Assembly (NCBI RefSeq): GCF_900156725.1
Contig: NZ_FTOI01000017.1
Span: 1-61,624, forward strand
DNA from: Kaistella chaponensis
GTDB lineage: Bacteria > Bacteroidota > Bacteroidia > Flavobacteriales > Weeksellaceae
Direction: 5' to 3'
Length of the DNA: 61,624 nt
Every line of letters starts with the position of its first letter. Position 1 is the first letter of the stretch. The notes under the pieces were generated by a model. That model saw nothing but the letters and a program-made list of their open reading frames with translations. It was not told the DNA's origin and did no database searches. Positions 48,144-56,856 of the stretch are shown piece after piece. The position numbers and the translations under genes are program-made.

Positions 48144-48386
48144 AACTTACCTTTATTTTAAAGAAATAATAAATACCATAACCATTGGAAATCAGGACAA
48201 TTTTCTATTGAATTACCCCGTAAAATTTATGGAAGCACCAACGAAAGAATAAAGATCAACTTTTCAATTCGCTTATTACGCAGAAGTTCATTTTACCCTT
48301 TCAACACCTTAATATAAAAAAACGTAAGCAATTTCTGCCACAAAAACATGCAGAACATCTCGCTAAAAACAGCTGTGGAAATAAAT

Positions 48387-48424
48387 AAAATGAAGCGATT
48401 ACAATTGAAACCGCTTCATTTTTT
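48387..48424. terminator. Bidirectional terminator upstream of the helicase stop
   Basis: AAAATGAAGCG and CGCTTCATTTTTT form a strong stem with an 14-base loop, 18 bp past the end of the leftward helicase gene and with a T run on both strands. Confidence 0.85.
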
Positions 48425-48441
48425 ATAGGGAATTTGAAAAT

Positions 48442-49740
48442 CTATTTATTGTTCTCCGCCAAATAATTCGACAACACTTTATCTACCAATTCCTCTTTCG
48501 TCAAATGATGAAAAATGGTTTTTACCTGTTGTTTCACTTCTTCCGGAATCTCGCGATTGGGTTTTGTTTTGAAAACTTTTTTCGCCCAAACCAAAGTATT
48601 ATTCCATTCAATAGCTTCTGCATTGGCTTTTTTGATGGGTTTAAAATGAATACCCAATTCTTTTTCAAAATCCGCAATTTCCTTCACTTCTTCCTGTTGA
48701 ATAATCGTCATCGAAAGTCCTTTTGCTCCCGCTCTTCCTGTTCTACCACTGCGGTGAACGTAAGCTTCGTGCGTATCTGGTAAATGATAATTCACCACAT
48801 AAGCCAATTCTTTTACATCGATTCCTCTTGCTACCAAATCAGTCGCAACGAGAATATCAATATAACCTTCCCGAAATTGCTCCATAATCCGATCCCGAAT
48901 TCCTTGTGTTAAACTTCCGTGCAATGCACCCGAGGAAATTTTTCGAATCGCCAGATTTTTTGCCAGTTTATTGACGGCAGCTTTGGTTTTACAAAAAATA
49001 ATTCCGCGACCACCTTCCTGGGAATTTAAAAAATGCAAAAGCACATCTAATTTTTCAATCGGATCTACGACAATATATTGATGATCAATGCTTTCATTTC
49101 CAATAACTTCCATGTCAGAATGAAGGGAAACTGCACTTTTCGACATATAATTATGTACGATATCTTTCAGTTCTCCCGGCATTGTCGCGCTGAACAAATA
49201 CGTGCGGCGATTTTTCGGCAAAGATTTCAGAATTGGCATTAAATCTTCTTTCAATGCTTGAAACATTTCATCGGCTTCGTCTAAAACTAAATTTTTCAGA
49301 GATTTGATTTCCAGCGCCCCTTTCTCCATTAAATCTAAAAAACGACCCGGAGTTGCGACAACAATATGCGTCGGAGATTTTAATTCTTCGATTTGGGATT
49401 TCACAGAATTGCCGCCCGAAAGCAAAACAATAGAAACTTCTGGCAAATATTTCCCAAACTCTTTCAGATTATTATAAATCTGTTGACTCAATTCGCGCGT
49501 TGGTGATAAAATTAAAGTCTGAATATTTGAATTTTCAACATCGACCAATTGCAAAAGCGGCAAACCAAAAGCGGCAGTTTTACCCGTTCCTGTTTTCGCC
49601 AATGCGACCAAATCTTCCGTTTCATCGAGAATAATGGGAATTACTTGTTCCTGAATATCGGTCGCTACCGAAATTTCTAAATCGGTTAAAGCATTCTGAA
49701 GTTTTTTAATAATTCCTAAATCGGAGATCAGTCTGGACAT
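48442..49740 (-). CDS. DEAD/DEAH-box RNA helicase
   Basis: A 432-residue ATP-dependent RNA helicase (RhlE/DeaD-like) for cytoplasmic RNA unwinding. I start it at the ATG of MSRLISDLGIIKKLQ; six codons upstream a TTG also opens the frame. Motifs are all present: Q motif (ATDIQEQVIPIIL), I AKTGTGKTAA, Ia SPTRELSQQI, II VLDEADEM, III FSATMP, IV GIIFCKTK, V VATDLVARGIDV and VI HRSGRTGRAG. The C-terminal extension is short (about 60 residues), without a long basic tail. It is a single gene with its own terminator. Confidence 0.95.
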   Translation of the reverse strand: MSRLISDLGIIKKLQNALTDLEISVATDIQEQVIPIILDETEDLVALAKTGTGKTAAFGLPLLQLVDVENSNIQTLILSPTRELSQQIYNNLKEFGKYLPEVSIVLLSGGNSVKSQIEELKSPTHIVVATPGRFLDLMEKGALEIKSLKNLVLDEADEMFQALKEDLMPILKSLPKNRRTYLFSATMPGELKDIVHNYMSKSAVSLHSDMEVIGNESIDHQYIVVDPIEKLDVLLHFLNSQEGGRGIIFCKTKAAVNKLAKNLAIRKISSGALHGSLTQGIRDRIMEQFREGYIDILVATDLVARGIDVKELAYVVNYHLPDTHEAYVHRSGRTGRAGAKGLSMTIIQQEEVKEIADFEKELGIHFKPIKKANAEAIEWNNTLVWAKKVFKTKPNREIPEEVKQQVKTIFHHLTKEELVDKVLSNYLAENNK

Positions 49741-49947
49741 TGTAAATTGTTTTTGCAAAGATAACCACAGTTTTCGTGAATCACCTGTTCAATGAATTTA
49801 AATAGAAATTTTTTAAACATTTTTATTGATGTACTTATTTTAAAACTTTTTTTAGAAAATAATCCCCTTCTATTTTTTAAATTTACAAAAAATCGCAACA
49901 GGAGATTTTAATTTTTTTCCAATTTAAAATAGAACTTCAATAAAAAA

Positions 49948-50523
49948 ATGTCCGATATCAATATGCAAGATCAGATTTTCGATAAGATAGACTGTACTCA
50001 AAATCCTTTAGCAAAAGGGGAATACGAAAACTGCAACTTCAAAAATTGTAATTTTAGCGAAAACAATCTTTCCGATTTCAAATTTATAGATTGCGAATTT
50101 ATTGCATGTAATTTAAGTTTAGCCCAACTTAATGGAACAGCTTTCCGCAATGTTTCCTTTAAAGATTGCAAAATGCTCGGACTTGAATTTGACCATTGCA
50201 ATCCTTTTGGACTCGCATTTTCTTTTGAAAATTGTCAACTCAATCATTCTACATTTTTTCAACTTCACCTTCGAAAAACGGTTTTCAAAGAGTGTCAGTT
50301 ACGGGAAATTGATTTTTCGGAAGCCGATTTAAGCAACGCAAACTTTTTCGATTGTGACTTATCTCAAGCAATATTTCAAAATACGAATCTGGAAAAAGCA
50401 GATTTTCTAAGTTCTTTTAATTATGGAATTGATCCAGAAAATAACCGTTTGAAAGGAGCGCGATTTTCTGCTGCAGGAATAAGTGGACTTTTAGAGAAAT
50501 ATCAAATTATAATTGAGCAGTAA
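49948..50523 (+). CDS. Pentapeptide-repeat protein, Qnr-like
   Basis: A 191-residue right-handed quadrilateral beta-helix protein. From residue 15 to about 165, every fifth residue is Leu or Phe in A(D/N)LXX-type units (CNFKNCNFSENNLSDFKFIDCEFIACNLS ... IDFSEADLSNANFFDCDLSQAIF). A loop or break near the middle (HCNPFGLAFSFENCQ) divides two coils, and the C-terminal IDPENNRLKGARFSAAGISGLLEKYQIIIE follows the layout of Qnr proteins, where a C-terminal helix mediates dimerization. Qnr proteins mimic DNA and protect gyrase from quinolones. It is chromosomal here with no mobile context. Whether it protects gyrase is inference. Confidence 0.88.
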   Translation: MSDINMQDQIFDKIDCTQNPLAKGEYENCNFKNCNFSENNLSDFKFIDCEFIACNLSLAQLNGTAFRNVSFKDCKMLGLEFDHCNPFGLAFSFENCQLNHSTFFQLHLRKTVFKECQLREIDFSEADLSNANFFDCDLSQAIFQNTNLEKADFLSSFNYGIDPENNRLKGARFSAAGISGLLEKYQIIIEQ

Positions 50524-50662
50524 AAAGCAGAAACTACAAAAAAATAAAGGCTATCATTAAAAAAAACGACAGCCTTTACAGTGAAAATATAAGGTTAGAA
50601 TTATTAAAAATTCTTAAAACCTACAAAAAAAGTTTCCCTTTTGAGTAAAAAAGAATCAAAAA

Positions 50663-50839
50663 TTATTTTTTAGATTCTTCGATCGAAACTTTTCTAAACT
50701 CTTTTAATAATTTTTCTAGTTCCAAAGTTGCTTTTCTTGCTCTTGCTCCTGCAGCTTTTACTCCTTTTTCTGCTAATGAAGTTGATTCAGTAGTGAATGT
50801 TTCAAATTCTGCGTTGATCTTTCCGATAAGGTCTTTCAT
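50663..50839 (-). CDS. Histone H1-like small basic protein
   Basis: A 58-residue protein, short enough to be easily missed: MKDLIGKINAEFETFTTESTSLAEKGVKAAGARARKATLELEKLLKEFRKVSIEESKK read in pieces. The helical N-terminal half, the core KAAGARARKATLELEKLLKEFRKVS and the basic character match the histone H1-like (Hc1-type) proteins found across Bacteroidetes. The likely role is binding nucleoid DNA. It starts ATG at 50839 and ends TAA at 50663, transcribed on its own in the gap between the pentapeptide gene and the oxidoreductase. Confidence 0.9.
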   Translation of the reverse strand: MKDLIGKINAEFETFTTESTSLAEKGVKAAGARARKATLELEKLLKEFRKVSIEESKK

Positions 50840-51046
50840 AATAGTTTGTTATAAATTAGGTTTCAAAATTACAATTTTATACGGATATACAAAGGTTTGG
50901 CGAAATAATTATCAAAATAATTGAGCGTCGGAAAAGCATGAGGATTTCTCCCATTCATTTATTTCCCAATTTTTAAATGCATTTTTTAGAAAATCACCAT
51001 CAGCAAATCATTAATTTTATAAATATATTTGTTGAAAATTTAAAGA

Positions 51047-52105
51047 ATGCAACTGGTAAAAGTGGGACTTTGTGCCTTTGGAATGAGTGGAAAAGTTTTC
51101 CACGCGCCGTTTTTAAAAGAACATCCGGGATTTTTTATGTTGGCTGTTGTAGAAAGATCGAAAGATGAATCCCAATTAAAATATCCCGAAACCACCATTT
51201 ACAGATCGGTTGAAGAAATGCTTGCAAACGCAGATATCGAATTAGTGGTTGTCAATACTCCGGTTCAAACCCATTTTGAATATGTGAAAAAAGCTTTGGA
51301 AGCCGGGAAAAATGTCATTGTCGAAAAACCTTTTACCGTCGATATTTCCGAAGCCGAAGAACTGGTAAAACTGGCAAAAGAAAAAAAACTTTTCCTCAGT
51401 GTTTATCAAAACCGCAGATTTGACCGCGATTATCATCAGGTTCAAAAAATTTTAGAAGAAGGAAAATTAGGAACTTTAAAGGAAGTTGAAATCCGTTTCG
51501 ACCGTTTCCGAACCGAACCCAGCCAAAAAGAACACAAAGAAAATCCTGAACTTCCAGGTTCGGGTGCGCTTCATGATTTGGGTTCTCATTTGATCGATCA
51601 AGCAACGCAACTTTTTGGTTTCCCTGAAAAACTCTTCGCTGATGTTTTTTCGATGAAAGGACCAGAATTCGCAAATGATTATTTTGAAATTTTATGCTTT
51701 TATAAAAATGATTTTCGCGTTCGGTTGAAATCTTCCGTTTTCAGCAAAGAAGCACATTGCGCCTATATTTTGCACGGCGAAAAAGGGAGCTTTTTGCAGG
51801 AAAGAACCGATGCTCAGGAAAGCGAATTGGTTTCCGGCGCCGTTCCAACTTACCATGAAGACTGGACAAAACCTTTAACAAAACCCGATGGAATAATTAA
51901 CTATTTAAAAGAAAATTCCGAGACCGAAAGAATTCTCACTTCCAGCGAACCCGGAAATTACATGGATTATTATCAGCAAATTTATGAGCATATCTTTTTC
52001 GGCGCCGAGTTACCTTCACCTGGAGCAGAAATTATTCAAAACATGGAAATCATTGAAGCCGCTTTGAAAAGTTCGACAGAGGGAAAGGTGATATTTTTTA
52101 AATAA
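51047..52105 (+). CDS. Gfo/Idh/MocA family oxidoreductase
   Basis: A 352-residue NAD(P)-dependent dehydrogenase of unknown substrate. The Rossmann domain begins KVGLCAFGMSGKVFHAPFLKEHPGF (GxGxxG-like, with Phe-Gly-Met-Ser-Gly), then VVVNTPVQTHFEYVKKALEAGKNVIVEKPFTVDISEAEELVKLAKEKK, where the EKP motif carries the catalytic Lys. The C-terminal domain has GSGALHDLGSHLIDQATQLFG with the catalytic His. The opening LCAFGMSGKVFHAPF marks the YvaA/scyllo-inositol-dehydrogenase-like subgroup. It is followed by a remnant of an alkane monooxygenase-like gene. Confidence 0.92.
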   Translation: MQLVKVGLCAFGMSGKVFHAPFLKEHPGFFMLAVVERSKDESQLKYPETTIYRSVEEMLANADIELVVVNTPVQTHFEYVKKALEAGKNVIVEKPFTVDISEAEELVKLAKEKKLFLSVYQNRRFDRDYHQVQKILEEGKLGTLKEVEIRFDRFRTEPSQKEHKENPELPGSGALHDLGSHLIDQATQLFGFPEKLFADVFSMKGPEFANDYFEILCFYKNDFRVRLKSSVFSKEAHCAYILHGEKGSFLQERTDAQESELVSGAVPTYHEDWTKPLTKPDGIINYLKENSETERILTSSEPGNYMDYYQQIYEHIFFGAELPSPGAEIIQNMEIIEAALKSSTEGKVIFFK

Positions 52106-52117
52106 AAAACATGAAGG

Positions 52118-52264
52118 ATTCGTAGTAAACCCATTGATCATCAAGATGATGCACCGCAATTACCTAAAGGATATCCCAAAATTCTGATCTTAGCACTTTT
52201 CCTACCCACTTGGTTTTACGTGATGAACCGTAAAGTGAAAAATTTAGGAAAAAATTCCGCTTAA
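52118..52264 (+). pseudogene. C-terminal remnant of a fatty-acid/alkane monooxygenase-like gene
   Basis: A start-less frame of 48 codons ends in TAA. Its sequence (PIDHQDDAPQLPKGYPKILILALFLPTWFYVMNRKVKNL) matches the tail of AlkB-type membrane di-iron monooxygenases (PQLPxGYPxMxxLALxPPLWxxVMxxRV). All upstream parts, including the histidine clusters, are missing. It lies 12 bp after the oxidoreductase stop codon, so a deletion probably joined the two. Confidence 0.6.
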
Positions 52265-52347
52265 TTTTTGGCAAGGAGTATTCTTTAAAATGATATCTTT
52301 AGTGCGAAAAAGTTGAATAATCCATCTACAATACCTATTTTTCATTT

Positions 52348-53433
52348 ATGCTCTCTGTTTATTATATCTTATCGGCTTTCTGTATTGCAGGAAGCATTTT
52401 ACCTTTGATTCCTCATCCACACTGGACTTTTCGAGTTTGGGAATTCGGGCGAATTCAAATTATGACCATTCAACTCGCGGTTCTTCTTTTAGGATTCATT
52501 TTTATTGAAGAAAAAAGCTTGGTTTTTTGGAGCATTTCGGGTATCAATTTGGTGCTTATTATCAATCATGCCATCATTTTAGCTCCTTATACCGTGATCT
52601 ACCGCAGAAATCCTTCAAACAAAATCGATAAAGATTCTGCTTCTATTTCTGTTGTATCTGTTAATGTTTATCAATTTAATAATGAGTATGAAAAATTGAT
52701 AACCTTAATTAATGAGGTGCAACCTGATATTTTATTGACCTTGGAAACTAACCAAGCTTGGGAAAACGCCTTAACCAAGATTGAATCCGACTATCCTAAT
52801 TTTAAAAAAGTACCCTTAGAAAACACGTATGGAATTCATTTTTATACAAAATTAAAAGTAAAATCCATTAAAGTGAATTATCACATTGCAGACGATTTAC
52901 CCAGTATACAAGCCGCTTTGTTTACAAAAGAGGGAATTCCGTTTACATTTTTCGGCGTTCATCCACCTCCACCAAGTCCTACTGAAGAAGATAACGCAAA
53001 AGAAAGAGATGGCGAATTATTGGCAGTGGGGAAAAAAATTAAGGAAACAAAAGGTTCTGTGATCGTTGCGGGCGATTTTAATAACGTAGCTTGGGCACGA
53101 TCATCCCTCCTTTTTAGAAAAACTTCTGAATTAATTGATCCCAGGATCGGACGTGGATTTGTTTCCACTTTTCACGCAAAATATAGATTGCTTCGGTTCC
53201 CAATTGATCTTTTTTTTCATTCTCCAGATATTTTTGTAGAAGATTTTAAAACTTTAAGACCTATTGGAAGTGACCATTTACCTTTGTTCTGTAGTTTTTT
53301 CATCAATAAGGAAGAAGAAATTCAAGAAGAGGAAACAGAATCTTTAAAGGAAGAAGAAAAAAAGGAAGTAGATAAAATCATCCAAGATGGCATTAATGAA
53401 GAAGGGAATCAGGATGCAATTGCCACCGAGTAG
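52348..53433 (+). CDS. Membrane-anchored endonuclease/exonuclease/phosphatase family protein
   Basis: A 361-residue protein. Three N-terminal membrane segments (about residues 3-21, 38-54 and 58-80) are followed by an EEP-fold domain: SISVVSVNVYQFNNEYEKLITLINEVQPDILLTLETNQ (metal-binding Asn and Glu), FFGVHPPPPSP, VIVAGDFNNVAWA (catalytic Asp and Asn) and RPIGSDHLPLFCSF (catalytic Asp-His). The C-terminal 45 residues are acidic and low complexity (EEEIQEEETESLKEEEKKEVDK). The domain probably lies in the periplasm. Substrate could be nucleic acid, phospholipid or another phosphodiester. It is a single gene. Confidence 0.9.
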   Translation: MLSVYYILSAFCIAGSILPLIPHPHWTFRVWEFGRIQIMTIQLAVLLLGFIFIEEKSLVFWSISGINLVLIINHAIILAPYTVIYRRNPSNKIDKDSASISVVSVNVYQFNNEYEKLITLINEVQPDILLTLETNQAWENALTKIESDYPNFKKVPLENTYGIHFYTKLKVKSIKVNYHIADDLPSIQAALFTKEGIPFTFFGVHPPPPSPTEEDNAKERDGELLAVGKKIKETKGSVIVAGDFNNVAWARSSLLFRKTSELIDPRIGRGFVSTFHAKYRLLRFPIDLFFHSPDIFVEDFKTLRPIGSDHLPLFCSFFINKEEEIQEEETESLKEEEKKEVDKIIQDGINEEGNQDAIATE

Positions 53434-53848
53434 TCTTCAACTCTAAAAACAACCAATTCACAAATTAGTTCTAATTGTTGATGTTGACCTAAAAAAAGAG
53501 GCGGTAAAATAGACTTTACCTATGATTGAATTTGTGCAATAAATTTGGTCATAAAAAGCCGTTTGGGTACCTTTCAGCAAAGAATTGACGCAAAAAAAAC
53601 GCCCTGAAATGAATGAAAAGAATGTTTAAAAACTTCTTTTTTTGAATTCAGTTTTATAGAACCTCATCAATTTTAGTGGTATGATTTTCCATGGAATGGT
53701 CGGAGGTAAAACTCGCGCACCGATAATTTTGTAGGAATATTAATTAAGTTCAATGACTACAAATTTTCGCAGGAAAATTAGTTTAGGATTTTAAAAAAAG
53801 CTCTAATTTTTGAGCGAAACAATTCATTAAAAAACAGAAATCGTACGG
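53434..53848. other. Intergenic region, possible gene scraps
   Basis: 415 bp without an intact gene. The minus strand has a start-less open frame of about 60 codons (GRFFCVNSLLKGTQTAFYDQ..., ending TSTIRTNL) between about 53470 and 53650 that may be decayed coding DNA. Nothing could be named. Confidence 0.35.
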
Positions 53849-54997
53849 ATGAACAGAAAAGAAAGACAGACCAATTTCAACAAAGGTTTTACCTTCACCA
53901 AACATACTCCCGAAGAAATTTCCCATTTCGACCGGGTTTTTGATGTTTTTAAAGATCTTTTGACCCACACTTCCGGAGACATCGAAGAAGCCTTCGAATG
54001 GCTGGAAATGCTCGATAAAGAATACAACATTTTTACCGATGAATACTCGCTTCAGGATTTTGAAGACGATCTAAAAAAACGCGGGTACATCAAAGAAGAA
54101 ATCGACGAAAAAGACGGAAATACCGGAACAGGAAAAGGCAAAAATATTTTAACGGCAAAACTGGAAGCAGCTTTGCGCGAATTTGCCTTAGATCAGATTT
54201 TTGGAAAACTCAAAAAAAGCGGAATCGGAAATCACAACACGAAAAAAGTGGGTGTTGGTGATGAAAGAGACGGCGAAAACCGCGCTTTTCAATACGGTGA
54301 TGATTTGTCTACGATGAACATGACCGAAAGTTTAAAAAATGCGCAAATCAACAACGGAATATCGGATCTGCGTTTGACAGAAGACGACCTCATCGTAGAA
54401 GAAACCAAGCACAAAGCGCAAATGAGCACGGTTTTGATGATTGATATTTCGCACTCCATGATTCTTTACGGAGAAGATCGAATCACCCCTGCAAAAAAAG
54501 TGGCGATGGCTTTAGTGGAATTAATCAACCGAAAATATCCCAAAGATTCCATCGATATTATCGTTTTTGGAAATGAAGCTTGGCCCATAAAAGTAAAAGA
54601 TTTACCCTATTTAAAAGTTGGTCCTTATCACACGAATACCGTTGCAGGATTGGAATTAGCCATGGATATTCTTCGCAGAAAAAGAAATACCAACAAACAG
54701 ATTTTCATGATCACAGACGGAAAACCAAGCTGTATTCAACTTCCAACCGGAGAGTTTTATATGAACAGCAATGGTTTAGATGAAATGATTGTGGGGCAAT
54801 GTCTGAACAAAGCTGCTCAAGCCAGAAAACTAAAAATTCCAATAACAACATTTATGATTGCTCAAGATCCTTACTTAAGAAAATTCGTGGAAGCATTTAC
54901 AGCTCAGAATAAAGGAAAAGCGTTCTTAACAGGACTTTCCGGCTTAGGCGAAATGATCTTCGAAGATTACGAGAAAAATAGAATAAAAAGAATTTAG
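53849..54997 (+). CDS. VWA-domain protein of the MoxR-associated type
   Basis: A 382-residue cytoplasmic protein. The N-terminal 180 residues are helical and charged (FTFTKHTPEEISHFDRVFDVFKDLLTHTSGDIEEAFEWLEMLDKEYN), and the C-terminal VWA domain holds the MIDAS motif VLMIDISHSM (DxSxS) near residue 200, then a conserved Thr in HTNTVAGLELAM and the late Asp in MITDGKPSC. It is paired with the AAA+ gene downstream, 90 bp away. MoxR/VWA pairs act as chaperone-like systems for metalloenzyme or complex assembly, and sometimes in stress or phage defence; the client here is unknown. Confidence 0.9.
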   Translation: MNRKERQTNFNKGFTFTKHTPEEISHFDRVFDVFKDLLTHTSGDIEEAFEWLEMLDKEYNIFTDEYSLQDFEDDLKKRGYIKEEIDEKDGNTGTGKGKNILTAKLEAALREFALDQIFGKLKKSGIGNHNTKKVGVGDERDGENRAFQYGDDLSTMNMTESLKNAQINNGISDLRLTEDDLIVEETKHKAQMSTVLMIDISHSMILYGEDRITPAKKVAMALVELINRKYPKDSIDIIVFGNEAWPIKVKDLPYLKVGPYHTNTVAGLELAMDILRRKRNTNKQIFMITDGKPSCIQLPTGEFYMNSNGLDEMIVGQCLNKAAQARKLKIPITTFMIAQDPYLRKFVEAFTAQNKGKAFLTGLSGLGEMIFEDYEKNRIKRI

Positions 54998-55089
54998 GAG
55001 TGTACAAAGTATAATGTATAATGTATAATGCATCAGGTAATTTTTACATTGTACATAGTACATAGTACAAAAAATAAAAAATAAAAAAT

Positions 55090-56544
55090 ATGAAAAACGA
55101 TATTACATTTAAAGAATTAAAAGATTCCGGTTACCTTCATAAAACCATAAACCAGGAAATTCAGCAGAATTTAATTGCGAAAATTAAAGCCAAAGAACCC
55201 GTGTTCGAAGGACTTTGGGGTTATGAAGACACCGTAGTTCCGCAATTGAAAAAAGCAATTTTGGCAGGACATCACATTAATTTATTAGGACTTCGTGGAC
55301 AAGCAAAAACCAAGATCGCAAGAAGCATGGTGAATCTTTTGGATGAATTGATGCCGATTGTAAAAGGTTCCGAAATTAACGACAGTCCTTTCGAACCCAT
55401 TTCAAAATACGCCCGAGATTTAATCGCAGAAAACGGCGACGAAACCATAATTTCTTGGGTGCATCGTTCCGATCGGTTCTTCGAAAAACTTGCAACTCCA
55501 GATGTGAATGTGGCCGATTTAATTGGAGATATTGATCCTATAAAAGCCGCGACTTTAAAACTCCCCTATTCCGATGAACGCGTTCTGCATTACGGAATGA
55601 TTCCCCGCGCAAACCGCTGTATTTTTGTCTTGAATGAATTGCCCGATTTACAGGCGAGAATTCAGGTTTCCTTGTTTAATATTTTGCAAGAAGGCGATAT
55701 TCAAATCCGCGGATTTCAGTTGAGAATGCCTTTGGATATTCAGTTTGTCTTCACCGCGAATCCCGAAGATTACACCAATCGTGGAAGTATTGTGACGCCT
55801 TTGAAAGACAGAATTGGATCCCAGATTTTTACACATTATCCAAAAACCATCGCTCTTGCAAGACAAATCACCGAACAGGAAGCCTTGATTTCAGACGAAG
55901 ACAAAGCCCAAATTCAGATTCCAAGTTTAGCAAAAGATTTATTAGAAGAAGTTGCTTTCGCAGCACGCGACAGCGAATATGTAGATGCAAAAAGTGGCGT
56001 AAGTGCTCGATTAACAATCAGCGCCATGGAAAATTTAATCGCAGCGGCAAAACTGCGTTTGATCGAATCTGATTCAGATAAAACCACGGTTCGTTTGTTG
56101 GATTTCATGTCGATTATTCCCTCGATTACCGGGAAAATTGAATTGGTTTATGAAGGGGAACAAGAAGGTGCAGATCATGTGGCGAAAATCCTCATCGACA
56201 ACGCAGTGATGACTCAGTTTGAAATGATTTTCCCACGAATTCCGAAACTCGAAAAAGACGGCATCAAAACGCCATATACCGACATTACTGCGTGGTTCAA
56301 TAAAAATTCTTTAGAACTCAATTACGATGATTCCGACCAAGAATTCTACACCAAACTCAACCGTGTAAAACCACTTTCGGACATGATCGAGGAATATACC
56401 GCTGAACTCAATCCAGAAGATCAAAACTTTTGCAAAGAACTCGTTTTATGGGCTTTAACGATCAACAATAAATTAGACAAGTCAGAAAACGAAAAGGCAT
56501 TTACTTTCGATTCTACCGGTATTGGAAAATATTACAGCAATTAA
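55090..56544 (+). CDS. MoxR/ChlI-like AAA+ ATPase
   Basis: A 484-residue AAA+ protein of the magnesium-chelatase/MoxR branch. Walker A is LLGLRGQAKTKIARS, a variant with Gln-Ala-Lys-Thr. The Walker B segment reads RCIFVLNELPDLQARIQVSLFNILQEGDIQIRG, with Asn replacing the usual Asp before Glu. The pre-sensor VFTANPEDYTNRGSIVTPLKDRIGSQIFTHYP is complete. It forms an operon with the VWA gene upstream, as is usual. The Asn in the Walker B position occurs in this subgroup. It ends at a strong terminator. Confidence 0.9.
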   Translation: MKNDITFKELKDSGYLHKTINQEIQQNLIAKIKAKEPVFEGLWGYEDTVVPQLKKAILAGHHINLLGLRGQAKTKIARSMVNLLDELMPIVKGSEINDSPFEPISKYARDLIAENGDETIISWVHRSDRFFEKLATPDVNVADLIGDIDPIKAATLKLPYSDERVLHYGMIPRANRCIFVLNELPDLQARIQVSLFNILQEGDIQIRGFQLRMPLDIQFVFTANPEDYTNRGSIVTPLKDRIGSQIFTHYPKTIALARQITEQEALISDEDKAQIQIPSLAKDLLEEVAFAARDSEYVDAKSGVSARLTISAMENLIAAAKLRLIESDSDKTTVRLLDFMSIIPSITGKIELVYEGEQEGADHVAKILIDNAVMTQFEMIFPRIPKLEKDGIKTPYTDITAWFNKNSLELNYDDSDQEFYTKLNRVKPLSDMIEEYTAELNPEDQNFCKELVLWALTINNKLDKSENEKAFTFDSTGIGKYYSN

Positions 56545-56576
56545 AATTGAAGTGAAAACCACCTTCTAAACCCACA

Positions 56577-56614
56577 AAAGTCTCATTTAAACTCGATTTT
56601 AAATGAGACTTTTT
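56577..56614 (+). terminator. Terminator of the VWA-MoxR operon
   Basis: AAAGTCTCATTTAAA and TTTAAATGAGACTTT form a perfect 15-base stem with a six-base loop and a T run, 32 bp after the MoxR-like stop codon. Confidence 0.93.
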
Positions 56615-56650
56615 GCAACAATAAATCAATTTATTTGGGCGCCATTCCCG

Positions 56651-56736
56651 ATCCCGAAAGCTTTCGGGATTATCGGGACCGCCCTCCACTCCCACTTTTT
56701 TTATGGGCAACTTCGGCTGTGCTCAGTTGCCCATAA
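56651..56736. repeat. REP-like element with two hairpins
   Basis: ATCCCGAAAGCTTTCGGGAT (56651-56670) is a perfect 20-bp palindrome inside a larger dyad of CCCGAT and ATCGGG. A second pair follows: TTATGGGCAACT (56701-56712) with AGTTGCCCATAA (56725-56736). The composition is far more GC-rich than the surroundings. Such GC-rich palindromic elements are dispersed in many flavobacterial genomes (recalled, not checked). The second hairpin, flanked by T and A runs, can also act as a terminator. Confidence 0.75.
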
Positions 56737-56856
56737 AAAAGAGTTCCGTTCAGGTCGGGGCGCAGATTTTTGTGTAAAATAAGGGTTCGTCTTATTTAAG
56801 ACCAATTATTTTTTAACCAAATAATTCTCATTCCGTATATTTGACGGCATAAGAAA

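Noticed and set aside
50545..50580. Terminator after the pentapeptide gene
   Set aside because: AAAGGCT and AGCCTTT pair over only seven bases around a long A-rich loop and lack a T run; too weak to list.
53470..53650. Small leftward gene in the gap before the VWA gene
   Set aside because: The frame has no start codon and no recognisable family; it is mentioned only as possible debris.
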